Positions 43,936 through 55,450 of a stretch of DNA of 64,000 nucleotides are shown here, piece by piece. The stretch covers positions 36,603,059 through 36,667,058 of the forward strand of contig OY821518.1 of NCBI GenBank assembly GCA_963682025.1, read 5' to 3'. Source of the stretch: Cordilura impudica (taxonomy: Eukaryota > Arthropoda > Insecta > Diptera > Scathophagidae). The notes beneath the pieces are model-generated. The model saw only the letters and a list, made by a program, of their open reading frames with translations. It did not search any database and was not told the DNA's origin. Position numbers and translations under genes: made by a program. Positions within the stretch are counted from its first letter, which is position 1. Each line of letters opens with the position of its first letter.

Positions 43936-44840
43936 ATTTAAAAAATGTTTACATTTAAAAAAAATATTGGCATTGGCATAATAGCTTTTCAGTAACTTCT
44001 TTTAACGATAGTCGAATTGTTAAAAAAAAAGAAATAGCAAAATTATCAGTAAAATTTGTAAGCGATATTTGCTATTGTTAAAGCCAGCTGTTGTTGTTCT
44101 CTAAACGATACATAAATAAAAATCATAAAATAGTGAAAATATTTTGCTTTTATTAAAAAACTTTTTTTATAAATAAAAAAATTAAATAACATATTCAATT
44201 CATTATTTCATTTTCAAATAAATAAACAGAAATATTAACAAAAAAATAAAGATATTAAACATAAACATAAAATCATCCTGTCAAACACGAATTTGCTTTT
44301 TTCTATTCTTCTTTGTGTTTTTCGCTTATTTTGACAGAGATGCTACTCGTTTACAATTCAAATAAATAGAAAAATAGAGATGTCGACTGTCGTTAAGATG
44401 TCTGTACTTAGTGAATCAATTAATCAATTAGTGCAAACAACAATAGCTGTCGATATATTTTGCGATTGTCGGATCGTTGAAATTTACAGAATCGGACTAC
44501 AAAAAACAATGTTTTAAATTCAATGAATTTTAGAAACCGTCAAATGATATTTAAGAATTGCGAACATAAAAATTGTTACATAAATAAACGCAATCTGATG
44601 AGGATGCTATTTAAATATAAATTTTCGCAATTTTTTTTGAATGAAAATTTTAAGTTTTTCAGAAAATAAAGATAACAAATTATTTTATTTAAAATGTTTG
44701 GGACATTTGTTTTTTTTTTGCGTTTGGCATCCCTAATTTGATTATTTATTATTATTATAAATTTATTCTCTATGTTTTCCAAATATGGCAATATTTTAAT
44801 AAAAAAGTTGAGAGAGTTTTTTTTTTGGTTATTATTTTCT
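43936..44840. other. AT-rich DNA, nothing recognised
   Basis: Contains A/T runs and short frames only (for example minus-strand 44,576-44,791, low complexity). No repeat family matched. Confidence 0.4.
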
Positions 44841-45290
44841 TACTCCATCCGATCTATATGGCCGCAATGAAGAAATATTTGTCCAGTTAAATGAAACTAT
44901 ACAGCCATCTCCAATTAGCACGATTTAATGTATGTAGCCACCCTACACAACCATTACCTTTGCAATGGAGGCTAAGGCGAGCTATTTAGTTAGCAAAAAC
45001 TAAATTAAACGAGAAGTTATGTCATATAACCGGAAACGCATGCATATAGGTATATAACCTAAATGCATGCCGATCAGCAACCACAATGACCAAAAAGCAG
45101 ACACCGAAATAAATCCGAAATAATAGAAAAGACGAAAACCAACCCAAAGAATTTGCTGAAATAATTTGGTATTAAGTTTAACAAATTGTTTACTTTTTCC
45201 AAATTTTGTTTACATTTACTATCAATACTCAAACCGAGGTGTAGGGTATCAAAGATTCGGCACAGCCGAATTTAACACCCTTACTTGTTT
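44841..45290 (+). mobile_element. Family L dispersed repeat, copy 2
   Basis: Related to 33,006-33,390. The end reads AGATTCGGCACAGCCGAATT (a hairpin) then 'taacacccTTACTTGTTTTT'. This mirrors the organisation of the family A end (palindrome then CTTACTTGTTT), so L and A may share the same terminal recognition signals. Related end fragments are seen near 45,900-45,955 and, inverted, 46,215-46,240. Confidence 0.55.
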
Positions 45291-45424
45291 TTGCATAAAT
45301 GTGAAGGAATGGTTTATTGAAGGAAGTAAGAGAATAACGAGATGGTTATGCTATCACTCTATTTAAACAAACAAAACAGTTAAAAAGCATAAAATAACAA
45401 AAACTTTTGTCTCTAATATCTATA

Positions 45425-45785
45425 ATATTATTAGGGTAGGCGATTTCTTGTGAACGATGTTTTGTTCTAGCGTTTTATCCCGATTTTGACCAAACATACA
45501 TTATTTGAAAGGTATTTCTTCTTAACCGTTTTGCAGATTTACAGTTTTTTTTAATTTTTTCCTTAATTTTGAGCAAATTCCATTTTAAGTTGCTACCAAC
45601 ACGTACATAAAATTATACAATGCTTTAAATTTGTTATCGTGTTTGTAATAAAATTGAGTTTTTATTTTGTGTTGATTTGCGAATTGGCTATAATTGATTA
45701 GCATACCTTTAGGGTCTATATTTAATGAAAAAATAAAATATCCTAGAATTTACACCCGAACTTCGAGGGCTGGGATCTGCTAGTT
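45425..45785 (+). mobile_element. Family J Helitron-like element, copy 1
   Basis: Starts near GGCGATTTCTTGTGAACGAT and ends CCCGAACTTCGAGGG (small hairpin), then CTGGGATCTGCTAGT. About 360 bp. The same start, order and end occur at 46,275-46,640. CTAG with a hairpin ~10 nt before it fits a Helitron 3' end. The 5' TC is not certain, so the superfamily is tentative. Confidence 0.55.
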
Positions 45786-45954
45786 ATTATTAATATTAAA
45801 CATAATTGGAAAAATGAAGACATTACAATGTGAAATCTAGCCTTTTTACTCCCATTATTGATAACATTGGTTATAGTATAGTATTTAAAATGCGATTGGA
45901 GGGTATCAAAGTTTCGTATCAGCCAAATTTAATACTCCTACCAGCTTTAGAAAT

Positions 45955-46190
45955 TTTTTATCATTTATAAAATTATGCCAACCGAATTATTCTAAACTTT
46001 TACAACCGAATTTTCAGTTGCATCAATAGAAATTTAATAGCAGCTTAATATATTCTCGTTTGATACAATGTTTGCAGTTCCACCAACAGAATTGCGACGC
46101 TATTACTCCGAACTTCGATTAGTCACATCATTATAATTCAGTTATCGATATATTCGGTAATCACCATCAATCTCTTTTCTGTATTTTGGT
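45955..46190 (-). mobile_element. Family N MITE, decayed inverted copy
   Basis: GTTTGATACAATGTTTGCAG..CCACCAA, TTCGGTAATCACCATCAAT and CTTTTCTGTATTT are the inverted counterparts of the 19,578-19,807 interior and left end. Several AACCGAATT motifs are shared. Confidence 0.5.
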
Positions 46191-46274
46191 TTAAACAATA
46201 ACAAATAATAGTGTTAAATTCGGCTTCCCGTCTTTTTGATGCCATCCACTTGGATTTAACATCTTTAATATTAA

Positions 46275-46640
46275 TAATCTGGGCGATTTCTTGTGACCGA
46301 TGTTTTGTTCTACCGTTTTATCCCGATTTAAACCAAATGTATATTATATGAAAGGTATTTCATTTTATCCGGTTTGCAAATTTACAGATTTTTACATTTT
46401 TCCTTTGTTTTTAGTAAATTGCATTTAAAGTTGCTACTAACACATATATAAAATTATACATAAGCTATGTGTGTTTTATTAAATTTGTCAATGTGTTTGT
46501 TAATGAGTTTGTTATCTTCATTCACAATTATAATAAACATAAAAGTGTTGGTTTGTGAATTGGATAAGTTGAAAAATAAAGCTGCTTAGAAATTGCACTC
46601 GAATTTCGATCGCTGGAATCTGCTAGTTTATATTAATATC
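46275..46640 (+). mobile_element. Family J Helitron-like element, copy 2
   Basis: GGGCGATTTCTTGTGACCGA at the start, TGAAAGGTATTTCATTTT, TGCATTTAAAGTTGCTACTA, and the end CGAATTTCG hairpin with TGGAATCTGCTAGTTTA. Best-preserved J copy; about 80% similar to copy 1 by eye. Confidence 0.6.
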
Positions 46641-47010
46641 CAGACTTATTCCACTGTTTATTTGAAAAGGTGGACCTTTTGACAAATTTTATACATTATT
46701 TTTACAACAAATACATTTAATTTTTAACGCTTTTTGGAGGTGTCTCCTATTTTAAACCATATCTTGGTATAACGATGCCCAGTTTACTCCATTTAAAATA
46801 CCAACCGAAATAATATCAAACAATATTGTAATAAGTTTGATCAGGAAAATGATGTATTTTGCGAATGTGGGTTCAACGACTAGACTTGTTATGAGTATAA
46901 AAAATATGACGTCGCAAATTAATTTTTCGATGCGTTAATAATCGGAATGGCAAATTATATATACCCTCTGGACAGTGGTGTGGACGGTACAAAACACTTA
47001 TAGATTCTTG
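46641..47010. other. Spacer with a K-like end
   Basis: Mostly unrecognised. About 46,958-46,985 reads ATATATACCCTCTGGACAGT, resembling a K terminus. No gene. Confidence 0.35.
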
Positions 47011-47900
47011 TGCTCTTCTTTAAAAAGTATTTTGTCCAAAAACCTTCTTTAAAAAAGTGCCATTTCTTAAAAAAATTTAATTTTTCTGAAAATATTACAT
47101 TTTCTTGAAAAACTGTTTTTTTCTTAAAAAATCACTTATTCTAAAAAACTACTTGTGCTTAAAATAGTAAATTTTTTTTTTCTAATATAAGTAATTTTTC
47201 TTAAAAAAGTACTTCATTTAAAAGTACTTTTTCTAAAAGAAGTACATATATTGTTGAAAACTTTTTATTCTTAATAAAGTACATTATTTTAAAAAATTGC
47301 TTTTTCTTAAAAAAATGCTTTTTTAAAAGAAAAACAATTTCAAAAAAAAAACTTCTGTTAAAAAAGCTATTTTTTTGAAAAAAGCAGTTTTTATTAAAAA
47401 GTTGTTTTTTATTTAAAATAGTGTTTTTTCTTAAAAAAACTATTTTTCCTAGAAATGTGAATTTTCTTAGAAAAGTGTCTTTTAATCAACAAGTAATATT
47501 TGGTAAAAAAGGAAAATTTTCTGAAAAAAGTAAACTTTCTAAAAGTACCTTTTCTTAAAAAAATACTTTCTCTAAGAAATTAGTATTCTTAAAGTGTACC
47601 TTTTCTTAACAATTAACTTTTCGCAAAAAAAATTCTTTTTCTAGAAAAAAAAATCATATTTTTAATAAAGCACTTTTTTTCAAAAAAGCTACATTTTCTT
47701 AAAAAATTAAATTTCATTAAAAATTACATTTTCTGAAAAAACTTCCTTTTGTTACAAATAACTTTTTCATAAAAATAGTACCTTGTCTAAAAAAGTATCG
47801 TTTCTTAAAAATTTTACGTTTTTTAAAAAATTACCTTTTCTTAAAATAGTACCTTTTCTTAAAAAACAACCTATTCGTAAAATAGTTAATTTTCTTTCCG
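47011..47900. repeat. Irregular TTTTCTTAAAAAAGTAC low-complexity array
   Basis: About 890 bp of alternating T-runs and A-runs of the form TTTTCTTAAAAAAGTA(C) with spacing near 17-30 bp. Each unit is a small hairpin (TTTT...AAAA). The copies vary too much to define a fixed period. Confidence 0.75.
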
Positions 47901-49286
47901 AGTTGCGGCGAGCTCTAATATAGAATATGTTTTTTCACTATTTATAAGACAAATTTTTTTATGGAAATTTAAAATACAAATGGTTTTTACAATTCAACCA
48001 CTATTCCAATTTCATAGCAACCTTAATTTAGGTTCCGTTTTAATGAACACAAAACAGTAAATAATTGATTTATTATTCTAGTATTTTTTTTTTCTTTATT
48101 TTTAAAAGGAAGGAAACAACAAAACAGATTTTTAATGCATTTCCCATTCGAAATTAAAATTTCTTTTTCGTTCGACATGTGTCACGTTCCTCACAATTCG
48201 TCTCATTTATTTTCCATAATGGTCAATAATTACCGCAAACATGTCAATCGAAATTACATTGGCCATACAACTATAAAGCAACAACAATAATAATTACAAC
48301 TACAACCACTTTGTCTTCTACAGACACAGGCAAAACAACTTTACAACATCCATACTTAAGTTTATGTTTACGATTGTAGTAGTATGTAAGTATGTATTTA
48401 TCGTTTTAATATTCTTGTAACATACACACCAATATAAAACAACAAACACACTCAAACATAAATTTGTTATGTTTTTTCTTCATCGAAGACCGTATAAAAC
48501 CAATAAAATACATTTAATATACGTACTCAGATATACAGATTTACTTATACATACATAAGTATGTGTGGATGTATTTTAATCGTTTTTTCTACATTTATGT
48601 TATTGGTTAACCATGATATGTTGTTTTTTGCCACATAAACTTAGATGTGTTTATTTAAGAAATGTATAAAAATTATAATATTTAAATTTTGATTTCTAAT
48701 ATTTTTACTACATAGTTAATTTTTATTTTTTTTAATGTCATCGGAAATTTATTCTTAACCATCAAGTTGTGGTCAACAAGAACAATTTTGTTAAAAAGCA
48801 AAATTTAAATAAGGGTTGCCATACTAAAGGAATTATGAAAATATTTTCACTTTTAATCGAAATTTCTAGACTGCTAAGCGATACTTATGGTAATAGATAT
48901 CAAGCCAGATATTTACTTTTCCCGGAAGTTTACCTTAAAATTGTTTCTTTCAAGTGTTTAAGAAAATTCCCTCATATAACTCTCTTCGGAGAATAGAATT
49001 CAAATGTTCAAATTTCTTGGGTATAATTTGAAACTGGCATATACTTCATTAAAAACTTTATAATGCCAGGTGATATTAATAACGGAAAATGAAATAATTA
49101 GTGAGAATCTGTTAAGTTTACGGTGAAATTATCAAAACAAATTTTTATCAATGGCACCTAAGTCTGTGTTAATATAAAGTATAAAATTCGTAAGTTCGCA
49201 ATTGAACATTGAAAAAGGAGAATTTGACCTAAAAAGCTGGTCAGGCCATAATGGTAAACTTAACTTTTAGGTTATTTTAATACTTA
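47901..49286. other. Probable single-copy AT-rich DNA
   Basis: 48,190-48,560 has a mixed composition with CAACAACAATAATAATTACA and several TATGTAAGTATGTAT motifs, looking like ordinary fly intron or intergenic sequence rather than repeat. The 75-codon frame at 48,769-48,996 has no domain I recognise. Confidence 0.35.
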
Positions 49287-49530
49287 CTGGCAGAGCCCAG
49301 CACATGAAATTCGAGTGCAAATACTAGGAATTCTTGTTTTATCATAAAATTTTTTTGTCATTGTTTTTTTAATTTGTATATAAAAAATTTATGAATATAT
49401 AAATAAAATTAAATTAAATTTCATTATAAATATTTATTTAACACACAGAAGATATATAAATGGTTTTCTAAATATATAATTTTATAAGAGCCTAAAGGTA
49501 TGCTTATCAATTTTAGCCAATTTATGAACA
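49287..49530 (-). mobile_element. Family J Helitron-like fragment
   Basis: CTGGCAGAGCCCAGCACATG then AATTCGAGTGCAAATACTAG is the inverted J terminus. AGAGCCTAAAGGTATGCTTA and TTTTAGCCAATTTATGAACA correspond to the middle of copy 1 (45,670-45,715). The 5' part of J is lost. Confidence 0.6.
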
Positions 49531-49985
49531 CACACAGTGTTGGAGTCTTTACGTATGTATTTCCTACTGGGTACTTTTTTAACCTGGAATAATACAAAAA
49601 AATATTATATGTACCGCTTACTACTACATGCATTAAAAATCTATGTAAAAAAAATAAGTTTTGGTCACTGAGTAAGGCAGTAGCAGCAGACAATATAAAA
49701 TAAAATTAAATAAGTATTCTTTTGAACTAACATGATCATTTGGCTACGGACATTCAGTAACATCAAATGTAATGATTTAAGACGCAAAATAAGTTTGAAT
49801 TTTTAAACTTAAAAAAGGTTAAGTGTGTTCTACATTCGTTTAAATTTGCATTTTTTTTGTTTTGTTCCTAGAAAAAGCTCTTGGTTCATCCACACAGCAT
49901 TAAATAGTTTTTTATTAGAAGCTTAAATATATGTATTATGTGTCTGTTAGTAGTAACTTCTAATGATAATTACCACAAAAAATCA
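49531..49985. other. AT-rich DNA, nothing recognised
   Basis: Short frames only. No repeat family matched. Confidence 0.35.
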
Positions 49986-50353
49986 CGTGAGTCCGATCAC
50001 AGGGAAGATGTGTAAACATCTAAGATTTTTTTATGTCACTTTTTTAAAATCAAACAGAAAGTATCATCTATGTATCACTTATAGCAAACAACTGCAGAGA
50101 CTCTGGTTATACTTGTGGGGTTGTTGAAATATGTATATGTTATTCGTTTATATTGTGAAATTTTTGTCGTTTTACAGCAAAGGGTTGTTGAATTAGCTGA
50201 AAAAATTTTATATTATCATTTTTTCACCAATACAATCATAAGTCACACCGATTTGTCATACGGCTCACAGCGTAACAGGCAATCTCACATGTTACGCTGT
50301 TTTTGTTATTGTATTGTGAAATAGAAATTTATAGATGTTTACACATTAAAAAT
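49986..50353 (+). mobile_element. Family B MITE, array-less complete copy
   Basis: GTGAGTCCGATCACAGG, AGATGTGTAAACATCT (50,006-50,021), ACTGCAGAGACTCTGG, TTGTCGTTTTACAGCAAAGG, CAATACAATCATAAGTCACA, TTACGCTGTTTTTG and AGATGTTTACACATTA at the right. This shows the ~350-bp form without the heptamer array. Both terminal motifs are near-palindromes. Confidence 0.8.
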
Positions 50354-51539
50354 GTACAACATGGTACACATCTCTAAAGGTGGTGCACATCTGTAAAGAA
50401 ATACCTTTAAAAGGGTGTACTTTTTTATGAAAATCGGTTGGAAACTGAGTGTGTAGAAGAAGCCACAAGAAATCGGCTTGAGTATTAATATTATGGATTA
50501 AGAATTTTAGTTCGATAGAAAACAAAAGTCTGCATCGGCTTATAAATTTGTATGATCCTGAGTTTAGATCGGAGATGCGCAAGTTGTTTTGCAGTTGTCT
50601 TAGTGTCCAACAGAGAGTACTGTACTGTAAAAAGATTTGGTTTATTAAAAAAATTTCTGTTTCATATTTGTATGTTTTATATGTTCATAAAAAAATTTCT
50701 GTCTCATATTAATCAGGTTCCATAATTTAATAAAACTCTTATTTAATTTTCTGAAACATTTTCTTATAGGTTTTAAATAAAATCTTCTATATCAATATTC
50801 CATATTCTCTTTTCTCATCATTAAATTTATTCATATTTCTCTGGAAATAATTGATATGTTTTTTAATATCATATTCCCTATATTCTTTCAATGTTTTATA
50901 AGTCAAAAGGCATTTGATATTACCGAAAGCATATTTTTTTTACCATATAATATTATATAATTGTCATCATTTATTTCTTGCTGTGCATTTATATTTTCTG
51001 AAATAGAATCAGTACGTTTTCTAGCATGTACACTCGTTGTTGTCTCATTGGCGAGTAACTGAAAGAGCATGTACATCTCTGGCTTATATCCATAATTCTA
51101 GGACATTCTCAATTTCAGTGAATTTAAAATATTGCTTGCAGTTTTCTTTATTTTTAGCATTGTTTCAATTTGTTGTAGCTTAAGTCATTTATACATTCAA
51201 ATGAAATAAATTTTGGTTGCAAAATAGCCTGTTTGAGGAATTTAAAAAAATTTGTTGCAAATATTAGAACCACTAATTCAAAAATTAAAAAATTATCTTT
51301 TTTTTTTTTTTTAACAAAAAATAATGAACTTCTTAATTGGGAATATTCGATTTTTTAGTAGAATTCCGTATGCCATAATAGCATTCAGGATTTTAAATTC
51401 AGAATTAAAAAAAAATAGTTTGTACACAAGGAGTGCGATCGAAAAATCTTAACACGCAAAAAATTTTATAATGAGAAAACTATTGAACCAAGAGTTGTTA
51501 TTTTTATTATTAAATTGAAATTATATTAGAGCTTACAAA
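50354..51539. other. AT-rich DNA with a trace of J
   Basis: 50,460-50,500 ('cacaagaaatcggcttgagtattaatattat') resembles the flank of the J fragment at 33,660-33,700. Beyond that I see nothing recognisable. Confidence 0.35.
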
Positions 51540-52080
51540 AAAAAAATAGCTCATATTACTACTGAACCTTTTCCAGATACCCTCACTGTATGAAATTTGT
51601 ACTGGTTTCTATCACCTTCTTTGAATAATGGTCGATTTCCGTTTAAAATCATCTACATATTGCGACATTTTTCTTGTTCTTGTGTTGTGTAAGAGCCCGA
51701 TATCCCTACGCTGGTACAAAATCCATCTTATTGTTCACTAAAATAATTTACCCTTCAACAAATGATGGAAATCAAACATAATTTCTATTTCCGTGCTGGT
51801 TATTTTTCACAGCGTTCCTGTCTGAATCTTTTTAGGCTTTTTTACTGGATGTCTTGAGATCTCTTTTCAATATTCTTTCTATTTCTTTGGCCCTATAAAC
51901 ATCATATGGTTCTTTCCTATCAATAATAAAATTCTTCTGATACTTTCTAATTACACTGGAAACAGTTTCATGGCAGACGTTTGATCATTTGACCAACTTT
52001 TTGTTGAAAATTTTTAATCATTTTGGCACTACTGCTATTTCATCAAACATAATAAAAAGCCGACACATTTTTCAAAGATA
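51540..52080 (-). pseudogene. Possible Tc1-type transposase N-terminal remnant
   Basis: The minus-strand translation near 51,990-51,830 reads CHETVSSVIRKYQKNFIIDR then EIERILKRDLKTSSKKA. It resembles the second helix-turn-helix of Tc1 transposases (a TV..II.KY..TG pattern followed by R.I.R.VKKNPKTS). The downstream part is unreadable. Possible TIR remnants (GGAGTGCGATCGAAAAATC near 51,430) are unpaired. It could instead be chance in AT-rich DNA. Confidence 0.35.
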
Positions 52081-53124
52081 ACTTTAAAAAAAATCAAATA
52101 TTTCATGCGAGAAAGAATAAGTTTTTAACAATTGTTTGCCGATTTATCGAAAATTTCTCCCTAATTTCTGCTAGAAATATAAATTAAAACTTCTATAGAA
52201 AAAAATGTCAGTAAAAAATTTGATTGACACTCAAAACGGCTTGAATACATAAAAAAAAATTATTTAAAAAAATTTACTCAACTTGAAAGTTCAATTGGAG
52301 AGGAATTCAAAACGTCCCGTGAGTAATCCTATAAAAATTGTTCTTATGAGTTTTGAAATAAAAAATGTTTCGGAAGGGTTTCAAAACCACTTGAGGTTTC
52401 TGATCGTATTTAAAACAAAAAACAGCTTCAATACATACAAAAATATTAAAAAAACAATTAAGCTCGATTGGAGAAGGCTTTAAAATCGACGGAAGCGTGG
52501 TCCTGTAATAAACTTTCTAATAGTAGTTGATATAAAATATATTGTATTCAATTTAGTGAAAACCCTGAAGGTTGGTTTTTCAATTGCCCAGAGACCCTCC
52601 CAATGTTTTCTCTTATTAGTCATCGCTAAACATTTAAAATCAAAGAATATTTACTTTTTTTTCAAACACGTTAGATTATTTTGGCAAGCTTTAAGAGTCA
52701 AATATCGTTCTCTGCATAGTCCATCATGTCTAAAAACGGAAAGTTTTAATGTAATTCATAGTCTTTAAATCAGAGAATATACATTTCAATCAATCATTAT
52801 ACAAATTATCACTCTTATTGGGACTTAAATTATCCACAGTTCCAGACAAGAAAATCCTCCCGAAGTATGGTTCAATAAAGAATTTGTTAATGGCATTTTA
52901 GATAAATACTGGTAATCAAATCATCCTGCGATTTGAATTGCGAGATTTCGCCTTAGTCTTCTAGAAATCATAAGCTAAATAGCTAAATAAAAAAAACACA
53001 GATTTTTTATTAAAACACGGTAAATAATGAATGATTCAAGATTATACACTAATCTGTGCTTGGCTCATCATGATTAAAGACTTCTAAAACGGTGAATAAT
53101 CCTTGCAATCGAATTATAGGTCGG
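52081..53124. other. AT-rich DNA, nothing recognised
   Basis: Two frames of 66-70 codons (52,283 and 52,556) have no domain I recognise. No repeat structure seen. Confidence 0.4.
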
Positions 53125-53132
53125 ATATATAT

Positions 53133-54312
53133 TAGAGTGGTCCTTGAAAAAATTAAAATGCGATTTTGGGTATAGGCGGGGTCCAGTTTGTTAACTTTCC
53201 ATCTAAAACTAATAAATGTGAAGTTTGGGAGCAATCGGATAAAGAAAAGTCGCGCCGGAAATCGATTGAAAATTTCAAGTGTGTTTATATGGGGAAATAA
53301 TGCCTTTTTTTTGAGATTTTACGAAAATTTCGTTCTATAGCTTAATTTTTCCGACAAGTTGTTATAAGAATCGGGAACAGTATTAAATTATCCATTCAAA
53401 AAGCTATAAAAATTTAAAATCGAATAAAAATTCGCCAAGAAATGGCAAATGCCCCAGACCACTTCTGTGCCAAAAAAATAGGTCATGCAATTTTTTTCAA
53501 CTTTTAGAAATAGAATAAAGCCATAATTTTTTTTTGTCTCTATACTTATAAGTAACGAGATTGTTTTATTACCACGTTGTTAACCTATTGCGCAGTAGGA
53601 CCCAAAATGGATTTTTTTTGATAAAATTTTGAAAACTATTTTTTCAAGTATATAAAAATTTTCTTAAACAAAATTTAAAAAATTGGATCTGGCACTTTAG
53701 GGTTTTCTCTTTTTGAGGTACATGTTACAGATTGACTGAGTAAATTTTTAAGTAAATCCCTACTCCAGAAATTTTTTGGCAAGGATTTTATTCTTGCGGA
53801 TTTCGAGAAAAATGGGATTTTTAAAAATATTCTGTAAATGTACTCTTTCTAAATACCTTGTATCAGAAATCCATCACTTTTCTACTTTTAAATGTTATAT
53901 TTTATCTTAGTTGCCTAGCGTTTCGAAAAGAAGCATATGACCCCATTATCCCTTTTGGAATAATGTTTTGTAAGTGCTATTGCATTCTTAGATGTGATGC
54001 TTAAAATATTATAACAAAATATGTCGAACTTCCGTTCCTAAAATTTGGGATAAATCCCAGAACTTTAACCCATTATTTGCCAAGGCCAGCTTTGGATTTT
54101 AATATATTTTTAAATAAAAATTACCGAAACGAGTTTTTCTATTAAACTCGATGAAACCACTATGTAGAATTGAAGAAAAATAATTCGGATAATTTTTTTT
54201 TATTTAACCCTTCAGTGCTCCTGGGATCAAAATAATCCATTGTGATATATCTCTGGAGCAATTGTCTGTTTATTGCTCGCGAATATAAATTTAAGCAACT
54301 TTTAACCAATTT
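53133..54312 (-). mobile_element. Family E single arm, minus orientation
   Basis: Outer end TAGAGTGGTCCTTG at 53,133, preceded by ATATATAT. The arm then follows the E order (GTGTGTTTATATGGGGAAAT, CAAGAAATGGCAAATGCCCC, CCCAGAACTTTAACCC, AACCCTTCAGTGCTCCTGGG). The first ~110 bp differ from other copies. The GGTCATATGTGACC landmark is deleted (about 53,960). The opposite arm is not found. Confidence 0.8.
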
Positions 54313-54689
54313 TAATATAGAAGAATATTTTTTTTAAAAACCATATATGTATATGTATGTTTCCAAATAAAATATGAACATTTTTGAGCTATAACTGAAC
54401 ATTGTTAAATTAAACTTGACTTTGTGCAGTAATGATGTGGTTTTTTGTATGATTCTACTATCTGGAGTAAAGACTGCTATGAAAAATTTTATGAATTTAA
54501 CGCCTCTTTCGGTGTTTTGGTGTTTGATTTTCGCTAATCTCATGAAAATTTTTTAAGTATAAAATCATTTAAGAAATATAAAAAAGTTACTTAAATGGGC
54601 ATTTATTGGAACTTGTTCGAAATATTTAAAATTTAGTGAAATGGTGCACCCTCGTCCTTATCAAAAAAAAAAAAAAAAAAACCAGACTT

Positions 54690-54945
54690 TTTATACGCTC
54701 CATACCACTCTGCAGAAGAAATATATCAGTTTGTAATTCCATTTGTAACGAATCGAAAAATTAATTATCGATCCCTTAATGTATATATATTCCTGATACC
54801 TGTAACAACATGAGTCGACACAGCGATGTCCGTTTGTCCGTCTGTCCTTCTGTCGGTTTATCCGCCCGTCTGTTTTTCTGTCTGTTAAATCACGCTCGTT
54901 CGCAAAATAAACCATTTACCTGGATAGGCTTGGAATAATAATGTT
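54690..54945. repeat. Family K copy
   Basis: CATACCACTCTGCAGAAG, CATTTGTAAC, 'acatgagtcgacacagcgatgtccg', a run of GTCCGTCTGTCC-type repeats (54,828-54,885) and TCGCAAAATAAACCA match the first K copy at 39.6-39.8 kb. Confidence 0.55.
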
Positions 54946-55085
54946 TTCATTATTTTGGACAGGTCGGTATTTAAAATGGAGCCCCAAGTATGGAAACACC
55001 TCAAGAAATGTTAAAAAGTGTTTGTGAAATAATTTAGTATTAAGTTAATCAAAATGTATATTTTTTCAATTATTTTGGTTATTTT

Positions 55086-55450
55086 GATGTGTAAACATAT
55101 AACGCGCAGGGGGGTAAATTTCTATTTCACAATCACAAAAATAGCGTAACAATAGCGTCACATGTTATGCTATGAGCCGTAAGACAAATTAGTGTGACTT
55201 ATGATTGTATTCGTAAAAAAATTATGCTATACAATTGTTTCAGCTAATTAAATAACCCTTTGCTGTAAAACGACAAAAATTTCAAAAATAAACGTATAAC
55301 ATATACACAATTCAATTACCCCACAAGCATAACCAGAGTCCCTGCAATTCTTTGCTATAAGTGATACATAGATGATGCTTTCTGTTTGATTTTAAAAAAG
55401 TGACATAAAAAATCTTTAATTACTAGATGTATACACATCTCCCCTGTGAT
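55086..55450 (-). mobile_element. Family B MITE, array-less copy, minus orientation
   Basis: GATGTGTAAACATATAACGC at the left and ACTAGATGTATACACATCTC then CCCTGTGATCGGA at the right. Interior blocks (TTTGCTGTAAAACGACAAAA, CCCCACAAGCATAACCAGAG) are the inverse of 49,986-50,353. No heptamer array. Confidence 0.8.
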
